DNA of 64,000 nucleotides from Tretioscincus oriximinensis (taxonomy: Eukaryota > Chordata > Lepidosauria > Squamata > Gymnophthalmidae), in contig JAJVDF010000465.1 of the NCBI GenBank assembly GCA_022410635.1, positions 967,853 to 1,031,852 of the forward strand, written 5' to 3'. Positions 1 through 11,447 of this stretch are shown piece after piece. The notes beneath the pieces are model-generated. The model saw only the letters and a list, made by a program, of their open reading frames with translations. It did not search any database and had not been told where the DNA came from. A program made the position numbers and the translations under genes. Within the stretch, counting starts at the first letter, position 1. Every line of letters begins with the position of its first letter.

Positions 1-247
1 TTATGGACACTAAGGGTATAAATGGATACTAAGATAGTTGTCTGGATGTAGCCTCCGGGATGGAGCAACAGGCAGGACTTTTGAAATACCATTTGCAGGG
101 AGTCACGAACAGGAGCAGCATATTTTGCTTTCCTCTGTTCGGACTGCCCAGGTGCATCTGGTGGGCCTTTGTGTGACACAGAATGCTGGACTCGATGGGC
201 TGTGGCCTGATCCAGTATGGCTCTTCTTATGTTCTTATGTTCTTATG
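1..247 (+). mobile_element. CR1/L2-like LINE, 3' end, 5'-truncated by window edge
   Basis: The 3' end of a non-LTR retrotransposon. It reads toward the phrase 'gaatgctggactcgatgggc', then 'ctgatccagtatggctcttc', and closes with three tandem 8-bp TTCTTATG units, the microsatellite-like tail typical of the CR1/L2 group in reptiles. A nearly identical copy lies at 22085-22337, and older copies at 7013-7213, 10185-11032, 18387-18473 and 28985-29070. The longest copy (10185-11032) also carries degraded reverse-transcriptase C-terminal coding sequence, which is why I call this a LINE tail rather than a SINE. Confidence 0.8.
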
Positions 248-2215
248 TAACCTACTGTGCATTTGTACCAATTAAGGCAAGATTTAAAATCAACCAATAT
301 ATAAGCACTGTATCCCCCTAAAATAGCATTCGATACATCATATATCACTCCAATATGTGACACACCATCATCTCTTGTACATAACAAGTATATAATTTAT
401 TCAACCACTATGCAACACAACAAATATTAAAAATCCATATAGCCTCCAACACACATATAAAAAAATATCAAGGTACTGAACACCCCATAGTTATAGCGTC
501 ATTAAGTAGGCTCAAAATCAAGTCCACTCATTCTGTCAGCCAACTTTAAGGGAATGAATTCTGTATTACCAATTGTAGATACCAGTTCAAAACGAAGGTC
601 AAATGCCAGAGTATGGATTAAAAGTCCAGTTGTATCTCATATGGGTAGATGTTAGCTGAGAGAATAGCCAGAACAACCCTTGCACAATTTTATCCTGAAG
701 GTTTTTGAATGCAAACTTCCTCAACGACATATTTCTTAGAACTTATATATAATCATTAGCTGTACATGAGAATATGCATAATCAGAACTACATCTCAAAT
801 GATAAAGATTTTCAAGACATACCTACATTAATACAGGTGTCATATCAGGTAGCCACAGCAAAGGCTGTTGTCCAAATTGGCCAAATAAACAAACATTGAA
901 ATGAATTGACTACATATCACTGTACAGTGGCAGTATAATGATATGGAGAAGTATGGAGAACATTAGTGCCTCATCTGTTCCCAAGTGCTGAAGTTTCTCC
1001 TGGCAGCATGTCTTCTATGCCAAAGGCTTGTAGTCCTGGTTCTCTCCAGTGGTGCCCCACGATGCAAGGTGCCCCAAATAGCCTACACATGACACCATGA
1101 ACCTGGTTGAAACAGAAAATTTCTATCCATCAGTGTGCATGACAGGCAGTGCAGGCCTCCCTTGACTTCACTCCTAGTTCAAAACAAGCATGCTTAGACA
1201 GGATCTGTCATTGCAATTGTCTTTCTTTCATGTGTGTGGTTTTCTTATTTATTTTCTCACTAAAGGTGATGTTTTTTCATTATGCTAACACTTAGGATAA
1301 GAGGGCTATTTTGCAATAAATTAAAAACTGGGATCAAGGAAGGAGACTAGAATGAATATCTTTCCCTTCCTTCTCATCACCCCTTGAAAACAGCCTTTGG
1401 GTTAGATTAGTGTGTGTCACTGAGAACCAGACTAGGAAGTGAAACTAGAAAGACATTTTACTTCCCTTTCTTTCAAACAGTCAACAGTCCAGATGAATTA
1501 ACAAGAGAATTGCTCAGCATTAAAGAGGAACTTTGCTGTCGGGGTTCTCTATTAGGAATATATTAATTGGCATAATATATTTTGATATAAAATGTACAAG
1601 CATTGGTCTCTAGATGCACAGGCCTCATGTCTGCAAAAATTTTGGGAAATTTCAAGCCCAGGGTGTTGCAAGAGAGCTAATCTCCCTGCCCTGAAGCAAC
1701 ACCCAGCTGTGCCATGTTTACCTGCACCCATTATCTCTAGGTGCACTCATTATTTCAGGAGCTTTGGCTTAAGGAAGCCCTATCACCTCTCCACGACTGG
1801 TCACAGGTCCTGAAAGCTGCAGGGATCAATCTTGTACCACCCAAACCCTACCCATATTTGGAGTTTCCTGACACAGGCTGCACCCCTTGGGAGGAGGGAG
1901 AAATGTCACACAGGTGTCACAACCTGGGGCCACCTCTCTGACGTCTGTTTTCTTGTACACGTCTTCTGATTTTATGTCAATAAAAATCAGCGCACAGGGG
2001 TGCTCTGGAGGTTCCATATCCACGTGGGCCTCCTAGATCTTGCCTTTTGATCTAAGCTTATGGCCTTTGCATGAGTTCTTGATGGGAATCAGATTCTACA
2101 CATGTCCATATCCTGATGATCAGTTGCTCCTTAATAACGTGGTAGCAAACCCCTGTTACTTTGCTTTATACTTGTAGTCATTTCTAAATCCCTATTGCAT
2201 TCGAAGATTTACTAT
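248..2215. other. No recognisable gene or repeat
   Basis: AT-rich intergenic sequence with stop codons in all frames at short intervals. I see no exon, RNA gene or clear repeat here. Short open frames near 1.55-2.0 kb have no recognisable domain and overlap one another on both strands, so they are left out. Confidence 0.5.
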
Positions 2216-2347
2216 ACTGTTTTAAGCCATATTCAGTCCTGAAGGACTGGACTAAAAACAGAAAAAGCAGGAAACAAAATCCCCCCCTTCTTTGTCCTGT
2301 TTTTTAGGACTGAAGATGGTTTAAAAGGGTGTATGTGACTGTGGCCT
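2216..2347. mobile_element. Fold-back MITE, family A
   Basis: The two halves are inverted copies: CAGTCCTGAAGGACTGGAC near the left and AGGACTGAAGATGGTTTAAA near the right. The ends resemble the family consensus terminal repeat GCCCTGGTCACACAT, here decayed. Related copies lie at 9958-10115, 11964-12083, 19651-19690 (half), 25965-26047, 27249-27322 and 45118-45272. No coding capacity; a non-autonomous DNA element is the likeliest origin. Confidence 0.6.
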
Positions 2348-3397
2348 TACTGCTTTATTTTACTTTGTGTAATCTGCCATCCGAGGTATCTTACAAAATT
2401 ATTCACAAGGCAAAAAATATAATCATTGTTAAAACTTAGAAAATAATAAAACAGCAGGATCAGATTCAGGTGTCACCTATAGAATTAGAAAGACCAGGCT
2501 AGAACAGCAGTACTCTAATTGTGTTGTTTTAGCTGTTCCTGAACTACAGTTCCCATCATTCCTTGCAAATGCCAAACTCCCTCTGAAATCCTGTTCAAAG
2601 GAGGCCTTTATGCTTCCTTTGACATCCAGTGTAAAGCCTAAGGGAAAGAGACTTCCATCTGTCCTCACCTGTGCTGTCGTAAGTGTGTGCCAGTCATGTG
2701 ATGTGCACTATTCAGGGCTCTTGCAGGCTTTCACATTTTTTCTTTCAATATTTAAAAAATAGTCTGAAGTTAGTACTTGCAAAAGCTCATTCACTGCCTT
2801 TACTAAAACCGTGCTGATCGTCATTCTTTGTTTTAAAAGAATTACTGCCCCACCCAAGCAGGACGGGTAGACGTTTCTCTCTTCTATGCTGCTTTTTCTC
2901 ACTTTGCTAAAAGCACAGCAGTAGCAGCAAAAAAGTGTCATCTGTTCCACTTCCATGTGAAAAAGAGACAAAAAATGGTGTTGGAATGTGAGTTATTTGC
3001 AGTGATAGAGCTATTAAAATCTATTTTATAAGAAATAAAATAACTTCCTGGTTTAGTTATATTATTAATCATAATAAGAAGTGGAAACACAGCAAATCAA
3101 GCTTTCCATTCTGGGTTTGTGCAGCTCCCCAGCTCTATCTACGATTGGTGGTGGAGTTGATGATACATGTGCGACACACATACCGTACATGCTTCCCTCA
3201 CCCATTCGCAGAGAATCAAAACAGGACTGGTCCTGACTGAATCAGAAACCCTGATCTGCAATATGGTCACACTTGTCTCCTACCTACTGCTCTGAAATAA
3301 TTGTGTCCTGCAGTTAAGCAATTTGCCAGTCCCTGAAAACTCTTACTGTCTAACAAAATAATTAACGACATATTAATAGTTAAAGGAGCCGTCCTAC
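2348..3397. other. No recognisable gene
   Basis: Intergenic. Around 2530-2560 there is a GAACTACAGTTCCCATCATT motif of a type common in vertebrate repeats; otherwise nothing can be supported. Confidence 0.45.
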
Positions 3398-3471
3398 CCA
3401 TGTTTAACCTGCAGAAGAAAAGTCTGAGAAGGAAACATGATAGCTGTCCTCAAATATTTGGAAGGTTGTCA
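3398..3471 (+). mobile_element. CR1 LINE, 5' part of a split copy
   Basis: Matches the CR1 phrase encoding '...LRRKHDSCPQIFGRL', reading 'gagaaggaaacatgatagct'. It breaks off at about 3471, where an L2-like LINE begins, and resumes at 3939. Both pieces have the same orientation and read as one interrupted element. Confidence 0.65.
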
Positions 3472-3938
3472 TGCTGCTCAAGAAGCTTCACTGGATGCCA
3501 ATTTGCTACCAAACCCAATTCAAGGTGTTTGCAAGGCCCTAAATAACTTTGCCCCAAAAATATCTAAAGGAACCCCTTTTCCCATACCAACCGCCTGTGT
3601 CTTATGATTTGCAGCGGAGGCACTCCTGTCTATACTGCATCTCTCAGTAACAATGATGGTGGGAACCCTGGATAGGGCCTTCTTTGTGGCAGCACCCAGA
3701 CTGTGGAACAGTCTCCCNAAAAAACCGCTTTCAAAAAACGCTTGAAGACATACCTGGCGCTTTAGAAAAGCGCTTTGGATTAATCCAAATTGAACCCGAT
3801 GTGGATGCTTAATTTCCCGTCCGTTTCCACTCCAGTTGTGCCCATTTTAAGAGGCAGTGCGAATGCAGTCTAAGTCTGTTTTTATTATTAACTGCCCTGA
3901 GACCNTTGGGTATAAGGTGCTATAGAAATAAATAAATA
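3472..3938 (+). mobile_element. L2-like LINE 3' end inserted in a CR1 copy
   Basis: Degraded C-terminus of an L2/CR1-group reverse transcriptase. Recognisable are LHWMP (usually LHWLP), QFKVF, the LRRHS block and a 'aPrlWNsLP'-like stretch near 3690-3720. A 3' tail follows with 'actgccctgagacc', 'gggtataaggtgc' and (AAAT)n. Frameshifts and stops make it inactive. It sits between two halves of one CR1 copy. Confidence 0.7.
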
Positions 3939-4177
3939 TTCTCACTTGTACTAGAAGGAAGGACTAGAAGCAATAGGTTGGAACTGCATAGAAGTACAGT
4001 AGATATAAATTACATATTGGAGAAATAAAGGGGATCAGTAATTGGAATAGGTTGCCACAGAAGATTTTCAAGCAGAGATTAAGCAGTCGTCTGTCTGAGA
4101 TAGTTTTGTGACTCTTACATTGAGCAGAGGTTTGGGCTCAATGACCATGGATGTGCCTTCCAAATCTATGATTCTTA
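3939..4177 (+). mobile_element. CR1 LINE, 3' part of the split copy
   Basis: Continues the CR1 begun at 3398: 'gactagaagcaataggttgg', then 'tggaataggttgcc', and the CR1 3' UTR 'gggctcaatgaccatggatg' ending in TCTATGATTCTT, the usual CR1 terminal octamer region. Confidence 0.75.
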
Positions 4178-4462
4178 AAAACATGGATCCCATGTTACTA
4201 TTCAAAACTGATATATGAACCACAGATCTAAATAGATAATGTTTTTCTCAGGCTATCCTTTCCCAAACCCATGATATTTTTATAAACTACATATGTGGCT
4301 ATAATTAAAGCATAAAAACCACAAATGCAAATCTTTATGTCAAATCGTTGTAAAAAAAAAAACCACAGGTACCATTTCCCGCAATTTAGTCCATGAAGAT
4401 ACTGATAGTTATTTTATGCATAGTCAATAATATCTAGCAAGGAGATCTTACCTTAGACCAAC

Positions 4463-4608
4463 AAGAAAAAGTTAGGTAGCATGAGATTTCATAGATAAGT
4501 CTTCTTCTTCAGATGCATTAAAGTAGATTTGTCTAGTCTATAAGGTGCTGCAAGAGAATCTCTTGATAAATATTCTGAAACCAGACTAACACAACTATCT
4601 CTTTATAA
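4463..4608. mobile_element. Penelope-like element terminal fragment
   Basis: Contains 'cttcttcagatgcatt' next to 'gtagcatgagatttcatag' and, in the other orientation, 'agactaacacaactatct'. The same phrases occur at the 3' end of the better-preserved Penelope-like copy at 6612-7500 and in the fragment at 34251-34470. Assignment rests on that similarity. Confidence 0.5.
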
Positions 4609-5719
4609 CATTCCATTTTTGTTCTCATTTCATGGAACTTGCTTTTGCATTCGTTTGAGTTATATATTACAGATTACCAAATAATATTAGATGCAGTTAT
4701 ACACTTTCCTTTTAATAATTAACTCTTGGAAATAAATGCACACATTCATCAGGACATCAATTGTGGTAAATTTTATTTGCTTACGTTTATACATGCACGA
4801 ATTAGAAATACTGTGTTTTTTCTTGATGGAAAGTAAACCATACAAAGTTAAATGCTTATAGCAAAACTCTTGTTCTCAAAAGTCTGTGTAATAATTGGAC
4901 ATTCAATGAGTTAAGTACTTGCATTTAATCAGTTACATTTAGCTTATGTTTTTTACCCATGACTTAATTTTGGATTCAAGTTTGGTTTCTCTTTTCTCAT
5001 GGAGCATCTCTTAACGTAGAGCTACTGGGCCAGTAATTCCTGTCAGTAAGCCTACAAATTGTTTAGTTATATAGTCTTAAATATAAAGCAATCGAGATTT
5101 AAATATTTGAAGGGACTGGTATATGTTTTGTATTTATACTTTTCCCCTTTCATTATCTTTTGAGTCAGACTCACTCACTCTATAATGAAAGTGAGATTTG
5201 TTTTTCATTTCATTCTAGTTTTACTCATTATTTTGGTGAACAAACAGAATAAAATGCATTGTGAATTGTTAAAAATAGTTTAAAAAGAAAACCTCCTTTG
5301 TGGGAGGTTGCTTGCTATTGTTCAANTGTCTGTTCCTTCTTTGAAGATTCCAGAAATAGTAGGGGGCATATCTAGATATCACATTACTAATGTAGATGTA
5401 GTGAAGAAGACGGCAGAGAAAAAGGGGGAATTGAGAATTGCAAACATTAAGCATTTGGGAAGGCTTCCACAAAATAACAGGGCAGGAGCTTTGCATTTTT
5501 AATGAGTATGAAAAAGAGAAATAGGTGAAGCAACTGGTGGAAAAAAATCACTTTTCCACACCCATTACAAAATCCTATCTCTGTCTTTTGTGGTATTCCT
5601 ACATTTGTGATATAGAGGTACTATTACTGTACAGATCTGAGAGAGCACTGAAGGGAATGTTGTAAAAATGTTAAACATATGCACAGCATGTAATTTATAA
5701 ATTAAATGCTAAGAGTACA
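4609..5719. other. No recognisable gene or repeat
   Basis: AT-rich intergenic sequence. Short overlapping open frames at 5269-5502 on both strands have no recognisable domain and no splice-flank support. Confidence 0.45.
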
Positions 5720-5962
5720 GAGGAGAAGGAAGAAAAGTCAATTTTTATACTCTGTTTTTCTCAACTCATTGGGAATCAAAGCGGTTTGCATAACCTTCTT
5801 TTTTTCTCTTCACAATAGATATCTTGTGAAGAAGGTGGGGCTGAGAGAGCTCTGAAGAANTGAGACTACCCTAAGGGCACACAGCTGGCTTCCTGGAGAA
5901 CTGCAGACTCAAACTGGAATGCTACCAGATAAGAGACTGATACTCTAACCACAAAATCTTTT
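5720..5962 (-). mobile_element. tRNA-derived SINE
   Basis: On the minus strand the tRNA-like head lies at the right (near 5900-5960) and the body carries 'ctctcagccccacctt' (as its complement) toward a tail of 'aaaaattgacttttcttcct'. It belongs to a set of at least eleven related SINE copies in this window. This one is old, with a 1-N ambiguity in the middle. Confidence 0.7.
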
Positions 5963-6611
5963 TTCTACCAGACCAGAAGGCTTTGGAGATATCTTTGAAT
6001 TCTGCCTTTTTTGAAATCAGATAATTTGACCATTGAGATCAGTACTGTTAATCACAGCCTTCAGTTAGTTTAATGAATTCTTAGAATCCTCCTTACTTTG
6101 TCATAGCTGGGCAATGGAGATAAGTAATGTTTTGGCTTGATAAAGATCTACCCAAACGTTGGAGAAGACAAACCACTCTAGTGAGATCTTTGGTTACAGA
6201 GGCATTTTATCTTCTTTATCTGTATAATGTGAAGTTTTTACCTGATTTAAATTTTTGGTTTTATGTATTTTAATTCTTGTAAGCTACTACGGGCTAACCA
6301 GAGGGAGGGGAAATCCTGGACAGAAATTCAGAGCCTGCTGGGAATTGGGAATTTTCTAAGTCACTCCAAATGACCTTATATTCCAGGACTTTCTGGGGAT
6401 CCAGGTCACATAAACCTGGTAACCTTTTGCGCAACTATAGTTCAGAGTTCCAAGAACTCTTATCTGGAGATGAATGGCAGATTGAAATTGGAGGCAAAAA
6501 TGACACAAGCGCCTTAGCAGGATTGTAGCTTAAAATCTTTAATATAAACTCATCTCTTTTCACTCCTGCATTGCTCACTATGAGTTTACTTGCACTCTGC
6601 AGTTTTTCAGG
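5963..6611. other. No recognisable gene
   Basis: Intergenic; nothing supported by reading either strand. Confidence 0.4.
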
Positions 6612-7500
6612 AAAGGGGCTAGTAGCACCTAGAGACTAACAATAGAAAAGTAGGTGGCATACGTTTCGTAGACATGTCTACTTCTTCAGATGCTGAGGGA
6701 CTAATGTCAAGGGCAGGTATTTATAAGAAAGTGTGTATGGGAGATGGCAAAGCATTTGCAAATGTGATAAGGTGATGAACTCCAGGTTAGAAAAACAGCT
6801 AAATGGCAGAAACTAATTCTCTCATGTGAAAGAGTCCCTGGAGCAGGAAGAGGCAATGGCTGATAGTAAATCAATCAAATGCTTAGCAGCATCATAAAAA
6901 TGTATAATGGGCCAGGAAACCATTATCTCTGTTCAGTCCGTTGTTGATGGACTGGAACTTGTGGATGTATTCCACTTCTGCTGCTTCTCTTTCAAATTTT
7001 CCTTTGTAGTTTAAGAACATAAGAACATAAGAAGAGCCATACTGGATCAGACCACAGCCCATCTAGTCCAGCATTCTGTGTCACACTGAGGCCTGCCAGA
7101 TGCACCTGGGCAGTCTGAACAGAGAAAAACAAAATATGCACCTGTTCAATGGTATTTCAGGAGTACTCCCTGTTGCTCCATCCTGGAGGCAGCATCCAGA
7201 CATCCATCCTAAAATGGATTTGTTTCTTTGTTCAAGGACTGCAGTCCTGAGGTCTGAATGTCATGGAAAATTGAAGTGTTCAGCAACAAGTTTCTGTGTT
7301 TTGCCATCTCGAATATCTGATTTGTGTCTATTTATTCTCTAGCATAGGGATTGCCCTGTTTGCCCAATGTAGAGTGTTGAGGGGCATTGTTGGCACATTA
7401 GAGGGTGAGCATGCAAAAGTGACTCTAATATTGTGGGTGGTGTAGTTGTTGATCATTCTACTGTCTTACTAAGTCTGTTCCTATGCTTTGCAGTTATTTT
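6612..7500 (-). mobile_element. Penelope-like retroelement, 3' region with GIY-YIG domain remnant
   Basis: The minus strand encodes a degraded GIY-YIG endonuclease: a CxxC pair (CQQCP) followed by LYIGQTGQSL, then RINRHKSDIRDG and VAEHFNFP, with in-frame stops after the first block and after AEHFNFP. Beyond an insertion (7013-7213) it continues with NYKGKFEREAAEVEYIHKF and SINNGLNRDNGFLAHY, the C-terminal part of Penelope-like polyproteins. The 3' UTR to 6612 carries 'gcatctgaagaagtagacat'. The reverse-transcriptase part is not present. Defective. Confidence 0.75.
7013..7213 (-). mobile_element. CR1/L2-like LINE 3' end inserted in the Penelope-like element
   Basis: Minus-strand copy of the family at 1-247: it begins (as read on +) with two AAGAACAT units, then 'aagagccatactggatcaga', and ends in 'ggaggcagcatccagacatc'. 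Penelope-like coding sequence flanks it on both sides, so it inserted after that element. Confidence 0.8.
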
Positions 7501-7839
7501 GTAAGCTATGGCATCACAAGAAATTATGTTGGACTATTGGAACCCGGCAGGGTCAAATAGACTTCTGAAATGAAAATGAAGTGCCTTCCTTGCCTATTAT
7601 ATTCAAATTTGGGGGCTGAATGGAAATCCATTGTGCAGACAAGGTTTGCAAATTATCTTGCTTGGCCTGATTTACTTGCATTGCTCTCCAGAGGTTCTGA
7701 GTCACCAGCTCTTTTCCCCCAGTCCAGCAAGTGCATTATGCTCAGCAAAAAATACTCAGTTCTTTCAACTCATTCATTCCCTCCATCCGCTTTTGTAGCT
7801 TCCTGTTAGATGCAGGGGAAAATAAAATCATCTGGTGCA
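7501..7839. other. No recognisable gene
   Basis: Nothing supported. A 79-codon open frame on + has no recognisable domain. Confidence 0.4.
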
Positions 7840-8371
7840 TAGGCTGAGCAGATGACCCCTTTTTTGGGGGGGGTGGAACCCAGTTTTAGGGTGTCCCTCC
7901 CCAGGGGGGGGGGGATTTTCCCAGGTTTTGCTGAGGATTTTTTAAAAAAAAAAAACAATTTTTTTAAAAAAAAAATTACTGCNCCACCACTAGGGAGCTC
8001 TGGCATCTGAGGCCAGCTCCTGAAGGCACCCTCTGCTCAATAAAAAATAAAAATTCTCATGCACTTCAAACAATTCTTGTATACTTGGAAAAATGTTTTT
8101 TAAAAAATACACTACACTACCACTAGGGAACTCTAGCAACCAGGGCCAGCTCCTGAAGGCACCCTCCTCTGTATAAAAAAATAAAAAAATTCTGATGCAC
8201 TCCAAAAATTCTCACACAGNTTGAAAATTCTCACTCTTAAAAAAATTCTCACATGCTTCACAGATTTCTCAGGCAGGAATTTCGGAAGGGAATGCATGTT
8301 GGTNGGTAATTTGCATTTTGGCATGGATATTAATTGCCCCAGTTTGAGCCTCAGAAAATCTGGTCAGTCTA
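7840..8371. mobile_element. hAT-type MITE, long form of fold-back family B
   Basis: Starts TAGGCTGAGCAGATGACCCC and ends with the inverse 'aaaatctggtcagtcta'. Inside are two tandem units of about 125 bp, each beginning near 'accactagggagctctggca' and 'taccactagggaactctag'. A second long copy lies at 57821-58361; short palindromic relatives are at 12322-12522, 19051-19235 and 43406-43602. No coding capacity. hAT assignment comes from the 8-bp duplications seen at the short copies. Confidence 0.65.
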
Positions 8372-8696
8372 TTAGAACCCCTTTGAACTTGCTACTGCCT
8401 GTCAGTGTCTTTTTTTGAATTGGGATGTGTATAATGTATTGTGCATGGATAGGATTTTCTAGAAAAAACTCATGTAAAAATTCAGTCCCATTGCAAATTT
8501 ATTTGCAAAATTTACAAATCTTCAACTATCTGCAAAAAGAAAACTCAGCACAATTAACATGATTTCTCCAAATTTGACACAAAATGCCACTTTAATTACT
8601 ACTGAAGCTTGAGAATTTTTCAACTCTTTTGTGACAAGTATTTTTTATGCTTAAGAGAGCATCCTTTGTTGTTAATTGTAGTGTTTTCTCGGCATA
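8372..8696. other. No recognisable gene
   Basis: AT-rich; nothing supported. Confidence 0.4.
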
Positions 8697-8977
8697 CCGT
8701 TTCCCCGAAATAAGACATTCTCTGAAAATAAGCCACAGTAGAGGTTTTGATGAACTGTTAAATATAAGGCACCCCCAAAAGTAAGACGTAGCAAAGTTTT
8801 TGTTTGTGATGAGCTCCCCCTGGTGGCTGGAAACTGCAATACCGTTCATTTTTTGTTCAACAATAAATGTGAATTCTTCTACATAGAATAATAAGATGTG
8901 CCCTGAGAATAAGACGTAGCACAGCTTTGGGAGCAAAAATTAATATAAGACACTGTCTCATTTTCAGGGAAACATGG
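8697..8977. mobile_element. Palindromic MITE, Tc1/mariner-like ends
   Basis: Left end CCGTTTCCCCGAAATAAGAC and right end the imperfect inverse 'ctcattttcagggaaacatgg', each flanked by TA (8695-8696 and 8978-8979). Interior phrases 'aagtaagacgtagcaaag' and 'aataagacgtagcacagc' repeat the terminal motif. The TA flanks suggest, but do not prove, a Tc1/mariner origin. A 114-codon open frame on the minus strand spans it and is not a gene. Confidence 0.65.
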
Positions 8978-9957
8978 TATGCTTCATTTTCTTTTTCCAG
9001 ACATACTGCTGATCCATAGGCATAAAAAATCCAATTTTGTTTCATCACCCCACATAACATTCAACTGCCAAGCCCACTCACTCACTACATAAACAGGAGA
9101 GCTAGGAGAGGCCAAGAGGAGGGGCAGGTTGCATTGATCCCAGTAAGGTTCAAGAAACCAGGAGTTGATCAGGCATTTCTGAGAAACCAGAGGGTCCTCA
9201 AATTCCAGGATTTTCTAGGCAAAATGGGATGTGGTAACCCCTAGTAATATTGGTTTGTTCTCCAATTGACATATTTTAAATTATAAGAGTAACTGAATGC
9301 CCTGTGCCTATCTTGACATTTAAAAGTAGTCTGTCGCCATCCTGCTGATTTAGTGGTTTCTTTTACTACCCAAAGAATGGGNTAAACATTAGGGCAAAAT
9401 TATTGACTGATGCCTAAGAAGCTATTGTCAAACTTGCCTGATTGGAAAACTTTGTTTATTCCTTCCCCCAGGTAACAGTCGATCTTAAAATTCACTCAAG
9501 TCTCCAAAATATGCAGGTTTTATGCTCTTGGTTCCAGATTAACTTTTCTGTTTCCTCTAATTTAGCAAAGCCCCACAGAGCTGGACACCTGCCAGTCAGT
9601 CTGTCAAGACGGGAACTATTTTGGGAATTTTTATGATGGAATAATATTTTTTTGGTAAACAAACGGAAAGTTGTTAAACAGGGGCCTTCACCTCTCAGCT
9701 CCCAGTTCACCTCCCTCATTGATGCAAAGGCACAGTGGTTGCACTGTCCACCTTGAAGAACTCCCCTCACAGCTCAAGTGGGGACAAAATAAACAGAACT
9801 CTCTCTTTTTCATTAACTCTTCAACACAGAACTCAAGGAAGAAAAGGAGACTTCCTGGTTTGCCAGTCTGAAATTAAACATTTTGCCTACTGCATTTCAT
9901 TCTCCAAAGTGTCCAAAGATGGAGTGAAAAATAATAAGTAATGGGCATCTTTCATGG
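8978..9957. other. No recognisable gene
   Basis: Overlapping short open frames on both strands at 9.44-9.94 kb lack any recognisable motif. No repeat recognised. Confidence 0.4.
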
Positions 9958-10115
9958 GTCTAGTCACATACGTGCTTTTAAACTGTCTTCAATCCTGAAG
10001 AACTAGACTAAACCAAGAAAAAAAATGTAGTTTTTACCAGTCCAGCTCAAAACAATTTCTTCTGGTTTTCAGTCCAGTTTTTTAGATTTGATGATAATCT
10101 TCAGATCTATCTGAT
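9958..10115. mobile_element. Fold-back MITE, family A
   Basis: Inverted halves: 'aaactgtcttcaatcctgaa' at left and 'tttgatgataatcttcag' at right, with 'agtccagttttttaga' internal. Left end 'tagtcacatacgtg' resembles the family terminal repeat. Confidence 0.55.
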
Positions 10116-10184
10116 AATGGGGACCAGGCTTTCTGTGACACACCAGGAAAGGAAACTTGGATGTTAATGGATAACTCAATGAAA

Positions 10185-11032
10185 GTGTCAACTCAATGTG
10201 CAGCAGCAGTGAAAAACACAAATTGGATGTTAGAAGTAATTAAAACGGAAATTGAAAACATGTTGGCAGGTCTCATTTTGCCTCTTTAGAAATCTATGGC
10301 AAGCCCACATTTGGAATACTGTATACAATTCTGGTGGTCACAATTAGAAAGAATGTTGTAAAACTGGAGAAGATGCAAAATAAAGGCAACAAGAATAATC
10401 AAGGGGCTGGAACATCACCCTTATAAAATCAGGCTGGAACGTTTAGGCCTCTTCAGCCTCCGAAGACATCAAGAGGCAATCTAATTGAAGTATATAAAAT
10501 CATGCATAGGATGGATAAGATGATTAGAAAAAAGTAGTTTCTCTTTCACACAATACTCTTTCTTTGAAGCTCTTGGGCAGAAAATTCAAGACAGACAAGG
10601 GATTTTTTTTTTCACCCAGAGGATCATTCGTCTATGGAATTCTTTTCCAAAAGAGGTTGTGGTAGCTAACAGCTTGGGCCCCATCCACATGGAGCCTTAT
10701 TCAGGGGCACATCTCGGGACAGAGCTTGGCCATTCAGGGCCCATATTCTACTCTGGCATGTGTTGGTAGGCTCCTACTCTGAGAGACAGCCCAGGATAAG
10801 GCTCTGTGTGGATGCAGCCTTGGATAATTCATGGGAGACTGGTCTGTATCAATAGCTATTAGGATGGATGTCTTCTGGGATACTGCTTCTGGGATGGAAA
10901 GAAGGCTGTATTCCTGACACATCATTTGCAGGCGAGACTTTTGCCTTCTGCCCCAATGCAAATGGTGGATCACTGTGTGAGGCAGAATGCTGGACTAGAT
11001 AGGCTCTTGGACAATTCAGCAGGATTCTTATG
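10185..11032 (+). mobile_element. CR1/L2-like LINE with degraded RT C-terminus
   Basis: The most informative copy of the TTCTTATG-tailed family. Degraded coding sequence near 10300-10480 reads RPHLEYCIQFW and RIIKGLEHHPYK, then RLERLGLFSLRRH, the C-terminal block of CR1/L2-group polyproteins. The 3' UTR ends with 'gaatgctggactagataggc' and ATTCTTATG at 11032. Stops and frameshifts abolish coding. A hairpin element (10677-10818) interrupts it. Confidence 0.8.
10677..10818. mobile_element. Fold-back MITE, family D, nested in a LINE
   Basis: Ends are inverse copies: 'catccacatggagccttatt' and 'gataaggctctgtgtggatg'. The flanking LINE reads 'aacagcttgg' before and 'ccttggataattcatgg' after, matching one continuous LINE sentence, so the hairpin inserted into it; the CTTGG flank repeat is consistent with an imperfect target duplication. 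A half copy lies at 30690-30775. Confidence 0.6.
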
Positions 11033-11447
11033 TAACTGTGTTTTAAATGTACAAATGTGACTGACCCCTCAGTGAAGCATACTCTGACATTTACNTATAA
11101 TACAAGCAGTTCTTATAAAGAACTGGCCAGATTAATAATTGTCCACAGCTGGTTCCAGTTCATCAATGGACCAGTCTATTTCTGGTTCATGTTACACAAT
11201 TTATTCAGGACTTACTCCATTTTCTTTTTGCTTTAATCTATATGGTTAACTCTTCCTTTTGTAAAAGAAAATTTAAAACTGTAAATAAATTTATTTGAAT
11301 ATCTACTTTATCTCAATATATTATTTCTGAATATATTCAATAGTAAAACATGTATTTTAATACATTTTGTTAATTGTTTATGGGCTCAACAATGTGAGTC
11401 TAAAAAACTATCAAATCTAAATCTAAAGTCTGAACTATAGTCTCACT
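11033..11447. other. No recognisable gene
   Basis: AT-rich; nothing supported. Confidence 0.4.
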
